A stretch of 64,000 nucleotides of DNA, from contig CM070500.1 of the NCBI GenBank assembly GCA_036346375.1, positions 82,006,437 through 82,070,436 of the forward strand. Reading direction: 5' to 3'. Source of the stretch: Guadua angustifolia (taxonomy: Eukaryota; Streptophyta; Magnoliopsida; Poales; Poaceae). The notes under the pieces were generated by a model, which was not told the origin of the DNA, searched no databases, and saw nothing but the letters and a program-made list of their open reading frames with translations. Below, in pieces: positions 56,312 through 64,000 of the stretch. Position numbers and translations under genes: made by a program. The stretch's first letter is position 1, and the number at the start of each line of letters is the position of its first letter.

Positions 56312-58627
56312 CTAAAATTGTGACGTGTATTCTTAGTTTCTTATTTTTGGGGGTTAGAGAAAGTTGTTACACTTAAGTACTATATTGTTCATTACATGAT
56401 GTCCATGATAATATGACAGTAGATTTGTGAAAATTAGGCTTCTTATATAAGTGTGCATGCGTGTGTAAACTCTTCTGCAAAATAGATACCTCCCACATCA
56501 TGCTGAGGTTTCATGTTGAGATTGTGCCTATATAAATTTCCGCTATACCAGTTTTCGATTTGATCGGCGCTTGAGTCATTGGAATACTACCTAGAATTGG
56601 ATTTACTTGATGTAAATTAGATTTTGACGAACATACCCATGCTAGTTTTAACCAGATCGAATTTTGTGTCCTAGTAAACTCTCATTTTTCTGTTGAGACA
56701 TTTCCCCGTATGTACGGAGTAGTTGAATTCTCCATTTGTCGAAACAAGGGCATAAATGGAAAGCGCTACAAGATTGACTCACGTGCCCAACGGCGCAAAG
56801 CCTCCCACGGCGGGACCCACGTTGGCTTAGCCATCGCATTGGAAAGGAAAGGGCAAAAGGAGTCCTTACCGATCGATACTCGCATCACCTGTAATTTCTA
56901 ACAAGTCTAGGTGCAATTCCGAGTGGTTAGTCATGACATGTCAACCTAGAAACATCCGGACATTACAAAGCTCGACCATATTTATAAATAATTTTATCTA
57001 TAAATATACAGTACATTTCATATTGATTTTATACGATGTATTTTATATTTTAATATAAAATTAGTGTAATATTTTCTTTATATACTTAATAAATATCTGG
57101 ATTTATTTATATTCTCTACATGCATATATTAAATGTAGTGCTTGGAGATAATAATTAGAGGTGATCTAGTTAATATCTCATTATGTATTTTACGCGCTAT
57201 AAGAAAGTACAACGTATAAAACTTGAACGGATGATCACAACATTGAAGAAGAGGAGGAAAAAAAAAGTAAACGGCGGTGCACGGATTCAAGTACTCGTTG
57301 GGAAAACAGCGCAGGGAAAAAATGAGAAAAGAGTGGAAGAAATGTTAGTTTCCAGATTAAAGGACTGAAAGAAATGTTTAGTTTCTAGAGCATGCTAATA
57401 CGAGCGGCTATTTCTATATCACTATATGTCGTAGTGGCAGACAATGACACAAACACACGCAGATGCAACTCCGACCATTTCTTTTTCCACTCTCTTTTTC
57501 TCTGCGCCTTCTGTTCCATTCGTTCGTAGATTTCGACCTTCTGGATCAACCGCTTTTCATGGAGTAGTTTATGTGATTAATTTCGATATTATCATATCAT
57601 CACTCTATTTATATTTTTATGCGATTTAATTTGGATATTATGCTTTTTTATTGAAGCTGTCGTTGGCGGTTGGCCGAGCATAAATAAGGAGAGACTATTG
57701 CTGTTGCTTTCCAACATGACACGTGGACCTTTGTCTACGTGTAGCATTCATGATTCATGCCCCGTGCTCATGGACGTCACAGGACGATTTGACTCCGTAA
57801 CGCAGTTTTTTTTTGGCCGAATTTCTTCTTTAAGATGTTAATTGTTCCTTCGGAACGTAAAAAAAATCATTGATGAAAAATTGTACACAATTCTTGTTTC
57901 TTGTGCTCCAAAACCTGAGGAGAACGAGCTAGACATGGCTCCTCAGTTTTTTTTTTATTCCATGGAGCCATTTTAATTAGGGATATTTTGATTTGGTTTG
58001 AAAGTGCGGTCCAAAGTCCAAACTATGCTTAAAGAAGGAATAGTCATAACGGGAACGTTGTTTTTGACGGATATTAGGTCGTAGTTAGCAGCAGTTGCCT
58101 AATTGTGATCGTTGTCCCTTTCCCAATCCACGCGTATTATAACCCGGTTTTGAACGCTGGCAGGTGGCAGCTACATGGGCGGCCTTGAGCTCCAAGGCAT
58201 GCCCAAGTTACTGCGCCTGTGATGTGATACACAAGAAAGGTTTTTTCTTCTTCCTTCTTTTTGGAATTAGTCTGATATAAGTAAAGGGTTTTCACACTGC
58301 TGTCACATGACAGATCGGGATTATAGGATAATAAGAGGCAATTTCTTTCAATGTGCGCTCAAACTGCATACTTATTCTTACAGAGATGTAACGTCAAGAA
58401 TATAAAGCATATATTTGCTGCACGAATACGTACGATAGACTCACTATACTATATGCGTGTTTGCATCTTTCACGAGAGCAACTGCTCCAAACTCTCCCAT
58501 CACGAGGTTAATAAACCGAGTTAACTCTATTTATGTAGATTCTTAAAATGAATCGGACCAAGATTCTGCCAAGCAGTTCCTAACGTCCAGATCACCGTCG
58601 TCAACTCGTGAAATCAGTTCAACTTCC

Positions 58628-58628
<1 letters not shown>
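56312..58628. other. Intergenic, no gene recognised
   Basis: AT-rich DNA with short fortuitous ORFs (e.g. 57183-57368, Lys/Arg-rich) and poly-T runs. No RNA gene or conserved domain was seen. Confidence 0.4.

Positions 58629-58662
<34 letters not shown>
58629..58662. repeat. (TC)17 microsatellite
   Basis: Uninterrupted TC dinucleotide run. Confidence 0.95.
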
Positions 58663-58665
<3 letters not shown>

Positions 58666-60697
58666 TGACATGTACATGCAACAACACAACACTTCATGAT
58701 TTTATCTGACGAAACGAAGGAAAGGTAATATAAGCAAGAAGCCGCTAGGGACTGAAGACTTAATTTTTGTACCCTTCTAGTAACTTTTTTAATATAAAAC
58801 TAGCTTTATTCTAAATAATTTATAAAATAGTTTCCTTCGCGACTGTGTTACCTAGCTATCATATCCTTTATGGTCTAGAAAAGACAATTTTTATAAATCT
58901 ATTCATATAAATACAAAATTTATATAAAAAATATTCGTGAGGGGATTGAAAAGCTAAGTATTCCTAATGATTTGACAGCTGCGGGAGGGAAGAACTTCCG
59001 CCATGGCCGACCATGTCTTCTCTTTTCTTTAGTCGCGTCCATGTGAAGTGGAGCCCCTAAAAACAGTGGGCACATCCACGCGCTGGAATTTTTTTACTAC
59101 AAGAACTATGTGCGATCCATCTTGACTTCCTCGGACTCTTTTCTTTCCTTTCCCTTTCTTTCTCAGCAAACAACAGACACAACTGCTCTGACACAACTCA
59201 CTCATGAGAAGTGATGAATTATCTAGCTTTTTATTTTATTTTTTTTCCAAATCTATCTCGATTGCGAGATAATTTGCAAATTTAGCTCCTTTCACTTGCT
59301 CCCGCGCGTCGCACAGGACGGACGCTGACGGGCCAGCGCCAGAACACCCACTCTCGTGGTTGACCAGCGTGGTAGCAACGTGCTGCCGCATCAGTGGAAC
59401 ACGGGGCGTCGACTGGCGCGATGAAGCTAGCCTTCCACGGCAACTGGGCGTAGGAGGCGGCCTGCCGTGGCTGGTGAGCGTAGGAGGCCGTCTCTCACGG
59501 TAAGGAAGCGCGGATCACTGTAGAGAGGGCTAGATTTGCAATTTATTTGGTGAGGATGTTAGATTTGAAAAAATTAAGTTAAGAAGACTGTATAAGTCAT
59601 TGCTTCCACCCATGATAGCTCTCTACAAGAAAAATATTGGATCATGCTAGACTGCTAGTGGATTATAGGCAAAACCAGGGGCCCGTGCCTTGATAACCTC
59701 TCACTTGGCATGTGATAAGCATGTAGGTGACTGGTGATAGGCTGCTTGTCTATCCGTGGTTTTTGGGTGACAGAAGCATGATTCCCTGGTATATTCTTTC
59801 TTGTGCCCGGCCCTGATTGGATGTATGGCTGTGGCATGTGGGAGATTATAATTGTAATAGGGGCGCATATATTAAGATTCTTGCTTGTCAAATTCAAGTA
59901 GATCTCACTCCTTGGGTTGCATTATGCGTGCTGTTTTTAATTACCTTTGGTTGTATATTCCTATAGTTGATCTTTTTGCTCCATTTATGTTACTTAGGTA
60001 TGTTTTTAAGTTGATTGAATTTGATATACAAAATATTGATTGACTAGAATAATGTAACCTTCAACTTTGTATTTCAATATGTGTTCGAAAATAGGGAGTG
60101 GCACCTGCTATGTGCCAATGACTTTCTAGATCTACTTAAGCAATGTGTGAGGTTTTTCTTTCTTAGAGTGAAAAGATTGTTCATATTATTAAGTTTCGAA
60201 AAAGACTATACTACACCACTTTGTTAAATCACTTATTTTCTTTAGATGGTATGTATAAATATAGAAAATTGCTGAAGGAAAGAGATATATAAGGAAAAAT
60301 GATAAAAATTCATCAAAAAATTATAAAATATTATATATTTAGAAATAAAATTCAAAAGTTAAAAAGACATGTAAAAAAGGGATTACATAAAAAAGAACTA
60401 GCGGTGAGGCGTTTTTTCTTCTCCTCCCTGTCTCTACCACCCTCCCCCTCTCACAGGCTGATTCGCATCGCAAGGTGGCCCTTGCTCGGTCCATGCCCGG
60501 CTTTCTCAGTCAATTCACGCTCTCTACCGTAGAGAACTGCTTCCGATTTTTCTTGAACCTCCAACCCAATTATCAACTCAAATTCCCATCTAGCCACCGC
60601 ATCCCAATTTTCCAAACCATAAGGTTTGTTCGGCTATTCCTGTACGCAAGCTCCCAAACCTCATTCCCTTGTTTACCAACCAGCAAAGGCAGTTCAC
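58663..60697. other. Intergenic, no gene recognised
   Basis: AT-rich, with a GC-rich island at 59290-59520 that contains GCGTAGGAGGC twice. The ORF at 59655-59897 (minus) has no known domain. A pyrimidine-rich piece lies at 60410-60480. Confidence 0.4.
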
Positions 60698-60935
60698 GGG
60701 GGTGAAAATTTTGGAAAACATTACAAATAAATCTAATTTATTGATTGAATTGGTTCTAATTTTGATGGTTTAAGATTTTCAAAACCTTCGAACTAATTGT
60801 ATTATAATTTTAGTAAATTTCAAATATATATGTTGGATTTACGATGTTACAAAAATATTATATAAATCTATAAAATTATATATATAAAGTGTACACTCTA
60901 TACCCCTATAAAAAAAAATTATAGTTTCGCCCCTG
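60698..60935 (-). repeat. MITE related to 23335-23609 (copy 2)
   Basis: In reverse orientation it aligns with the 23.3 kb element: GGGGCGAAACTA start, then TCCAACATATATATTTGAAA, AATACAATTAGTTCGAA, CCAATTCAATCAATAAATT. Confidence 0.6.
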
Positions 60936-61389
60936 CCAACCAGAGAAGACGAGAGGGAGCTGGAGCTCGGTCTGCGTTGGAGAAAGGCCATGAGCAGCGC
61001 CGGTATTACCTGTTGGGTGTGGCGTCGGGGTGGCTATTGGCTGCGTTCTTGTGGATGCGATGTGCGTCTGCCCAGTGGCGGAGTGGTGCATTCCACCAGG
61101 CCACTAGAGCAGAGGACACGCAGGCTCGCAGCCACCACAACCACACAGCGACGCGGTGGCGGTGCGGGTGTGAGCGCGGCTCGCAGCGAGGGGCGACGGC
61201 CGACGGCAGCTTCGTGTGCGCGCGCGGGTCGCGGCCCGGCTAGTCAGGTTCGCTCCTCATTTCGCAATCCTCGATCTCTACCATTCCCCTGGTGTTTAGT
61301 GTGGCATTTTAGTTACTATTTTCGATTAGCTGTGTGATTGCTTAGTGATTCCCTGCTAGGAGGTCCACTTGGTGATAGATCCGGGCTAT
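60936..61389. other. GC-rich segment without recognised gene
   Basis: Overlapping ORFs (60977-61243, 60990-61337) are Arg/Gly-rich and unlike known proteins. GCCCAGTGGCGGAG near 61070 is a phrase common at grass transposon ends. Confidence 0.35.
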
Positions 61390-62270
61390 CGGCCGTGCTT
61401 TTTTTAGGCCGGCTCCTGACATGATTGGCCTAACATGGTCTAAAGTACGACATGGTACCAATATCTTCAGGCTATACCTATATGGCACGAATGATAGGCT
61501 GTGACGTGCCAGAATGGATGGTCTGATCTAGCTCAGCCTAGGCACAAATGTGACTCTTTCATAAAAAAAGCATTATATCTATTGTCAATTCTATCATCAA
61601 CTATTTTACTCTAGTGGTCTAGCCCATCATTAAATACTAGCTCTTTCCTTCGTTTTCTCCCATGATCCATCCGCCAGTTGTTATCTCTCCACACCTCCAT
61701 TGTCTCCTCTCGCCCTCCTTCACCCCTACTTTCTCCCCGCGCTGCCACCTCCCCCTGCCGCGTCAATGCTAGATCCAACGGATTTCGGTCATGTCGCCGC
61801 CAGATATGGCCTTGAGGCACTGCGCCACTAACTTCGTTAGTCGTTCCGAGGAAGAAGACGACGACTGGATCTTGACAATCCTCAACACTAGATCTAGCGG
61901 TCTCTGAACATGTCGCCACCAAATCCAGCCTTCCGCACCGCGTCACCACCATCTCCGGCCACAATGTGTATTTCTTTCGGTGCTAGTCTCTTTCTCGCCT
62001 TCGGCCGAGCTACACTTCGTCTTTGCAACCATGGTGGTATGCGCTCTACTTGTCTTCGGCTCCTTTCCTTTCATTTGTAATAGTCCAAATGAATTGAGCC
62101 TGAGCCGACACAACATAGAAGTGGCATAGCATGCCGATGGGTCGTATCTAGACTTGCGAAGACAGGTCAGACTAGTCCGATATAGCACAATCTAGACCTA
62201 TGAGCCATCGGGCCCGTGCCGTGTTGACCCTACACAGCCCAATGCCCAGATCTACTTGGTGTCTTACCAT
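61390..62270. mobile_element. Probable non-autonomous hAT-like element
   Basis: Subterminal sequence at both ends is rich in GGCC/TGGC/GCCCG words (left: GGCCGGCTCCTGACATG; right: CGGGCCCGTGCCGTG, ACACAGCCCAATGCC), as in Ac-like hAT elements of grasses and the element at 42336. The interior has no transposase. The ends are not precisely defined. Confidence 0.4.
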
Positions 62271-63093
62271 GTGCTCCTTGAGAATCCTATATGGATAAAT
62301 CTTTGCGTATGTGTGTATAAACTATGAAGGGTGATATCATCTATATGTGTATAAATCATGCATGTGACTCGTGGCGTGATTTGAATTGTTTATAAGATGG
62401 GTTTGTGCAATATCCAAATTTGAGGTTAATTATTTGTGCACGATGACTTTCGCATGGTTGCTTTAGCATGTTGAATTAGCGAAAAAATTGAGTCTTACAA
62501 GCAACCAACTCATGGATGTAGTGGGAATCTTATTACTTTCTTTGTAATGTTTAGAATTTTATGCATTGTACGGGCAAATTGCTAGTATTTATTAATTAAT
62601 TTGAGGAAATACCACCTCAAAAACATCAGTTCCAAAATATGAGTAAACTGATGTGATAATATCCACAAGACCACAACTGATTACCAAGGAATACCATGCA
62701 CCGAAATCATATAAAGATTCTGAAGTTCTCCTTGTTCGAAAGGGGAATAAAATAATGACTGAGTATCACCTCCAAAAACTTGGCGTCCATTAATTGCTTC
62801 CTCTTGCGTTAATGACGCACACCGATGGTAAGAGAAGAAGATTCAAATGCTTCTTCTATAGGAAATAGAATTGTTAATTAGTGGCAAAGTCGAACTTGCC
62901 AATTCTTTTCCTTACCTTGTCCAACTGGAGCCTGAAACGATACGTCAGACACGCTATTGAGAACTGCTAATAGGAATAGGAGAAAACTACTATTATTTAA
63001 ACGTATGTGATGAATTCAATTTCATCTTGTAATCCATTCTGCGATGCATGATATCGTGTGGAGAGCCGTGTAAGGAAATCTCGTGGTATTTTG
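62271..63093. other. Intergenic, no gene recognised
   Basis: AT-rich DNA without significant ORFs or repeats that I can identify. Confidence 0.4.
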
Positions 63094-63380
63094 GGTCTGT
63101 TTAGAGGAGCTGTAGTTTTTCTAAAAAGCTATTTTTTTTCATTTTTGAGCTAAAAAGCGGCTGTAGTTTTTTTTATAAAAAATCGTTTAATAAATAGCTA
63201 ATTTTCCTTAGCAATAAACTGTAAAATTAGATCCAGCCTAATTTTCAGTTTTTGATTTTTATTAGTTATATATGACTTTTGACTTATATCAAAAGCCACT
63301 TAAAAGCTGAACTGTTGGCGGAAAAGGGGTTTATTAGTTTTTTTAGAAGCTAAAACTAATTTTAAGCCCCAAACAGGGCC
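63094..63380 (+). repeat. hAT-like MITE, copy 2 of the 17186-17450 family
   Basis: Ends GGTCTGTTTAG and CCCAAACAGGGCC. It shares TTTTATTAGTTATATATGA, AAAAGCCACTTAAAAGCTGAA and AAGCCCCAAACAG with the 17.2 kb copy. Confidence 0.72.
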
Positions 63381-63544
63381 TTTGGTGTCGAGAAACCCCA
63401 AGAAATCTAACCTGTCGTGTTTGTCGAATATTGAAACAAATAAAATACTCTATATCTGCTTAGGAAGGAGCCAAGACGAACTTGCAAAGTTGCATGCTTT
63501 CGTTAGTAACTAGGAAGATAAACGCGGCGCACGCCGCGCGCGTG

Positions 63545-63760
63545 AGCGAAAAACGATTTCCCGTTTTTTTGAGAAAAAACAGACCGAGATGTATTTTCTA
63601 TTTTTTTTTTGGAAGGTCTTTCGTTTTTTCTCGGGAAAATGGAACAAGACATTTTTTTAAAATCTTTGTAGGATCTTTCTACCTTTTTTTTTGGGAAAAT
63701 GGACCGGAATGGAAAAATAGACAAAGGTGTAATTTCTAAATCTTCGGAGGATTTTTTTTG
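63545..63760 (+). repeat. Diverged tandem repeat, about 60-70 bp units
   Basis: Three units each contain a T-run, GRGAAAAYRGAMC-like and GGANGRTCTTT/GGATCTTT words (about 63555-63620, 63621-63680, 63681-63760). Preceded by GCGGCGCACGCCGCGCGCG at about 63524. Origin unknown. Confidence 0.5.
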
Positions 63761-64000
63761 TGGTGGCACTCGAACACTCTTTAAGGTCGTGCAACCTCTC
63801 AACTTTAATACATAGTATATATTTTCTCGGGAAAGACGGAGAAATGATCTTCTTTTGCCGAATTTAACACTCTATACGTTCAACCGTCAATAATATATGC
63901 TTCAAAAAATACTATAGATCGAATTGCAAAAAAAAAACTATAAAGATACAACTGTACACATATTTCTCACTTCGGAAAATAGCAGAAACCGAGTTACGGG

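Noticed and set aside
61611..61964. 117-codon minus-strand ORF.
   Set aside because: It lies inside a hAT-like repeat with no transposase motif, and its composition is low complexity.

Overview
The window looks like nuclear DNA of a grass (Poaceae). Four intron-bearing plant genes sit in dense, nested LTR retrotransposons, hAT remnants and MITEs. First exons and transposon leaders are GC-rich, spacers are AT-rich, and there is no bacterial-style gene packing. I cannot name the species from sequence alone.

Layout. 1-1222: gag of one Ty3/gypsy element (minus strand, runs off the left edge), fused to a second gypsy element. 1222-10049: that second element, minus strand. It has a 3.2 kb 5' LTR (6862-10049), a tRNA-Met primer site, an extra ORF ahead of gag, a broken gag, half of RT, RNase H and integrase. 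Its protease and front half of RT are missing, and a solo LTR with a perfect 5-bp target duplication interrupts its pol. 10050-13471: truncated LTR of a related gypsy family. 13.5-13.9 kb: decayed copia gag. 15.2-17.5 kb: MITEs and a ~520-bp foldback. 20226-22668: internally deleted copia element with two 240-bp LTRs. 25212-26171: intact three-exon R2R3-MYB gene. 28.4-30.4 kb: small repeats and a TRIM-like mini LTR element.

30241-41598 is a direct tandem duplication of a ~5.68 kb unit. Each unit carries a nine-exon alpha-type Aurora kinase gene with its upstream region. The copies are nearly identical. Copy 2 (38211-41225) has an open frame of 291 codons. Copy 1 (32529-35539) differs by one extra A in exon 7 that shifts the frame. 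Most other differences I noticed between the units are also one-base homopolymer changes, so sequencing or assembly error is a live alternative.

42336-50187: decayed hAT transposon (BED finger, transposase core, dimerisation region) split by a SIRE-like copia element (43714-48601). 51161-55681: complete minus-strand, 11-exon gene for a cytosolic ATP-dependent 6-phosphofructokinase of 528 residues. One intron holds a Mutator-type MITE with a perfect 9-bp target duplication and another holds a hAT-like MITE. 55.7-64 kb: no gene recognised; only MITEs, microsatellites, a hAT-like repeat and a diverged tandem repeat.

The three gene types do not form a pathway: MYB is a transcription factor, Aurora a mitotic kinase and PFK a glycolytic enzyme. 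Regulation visible in sequence includes a TATA box for PFK and a cluster of GCCCA/TGGGC (site II) motifs with AACGG cores upstream of both Aurora copies, fitting proliferation-linked expression. I found no convincing undescribed multi-gene system. The best leads are the Aurora duplication, a perfect 75-bp inverted repeat within each duplicated unit, the foldback at 16.6 kb and the extra pre-gag ORF.
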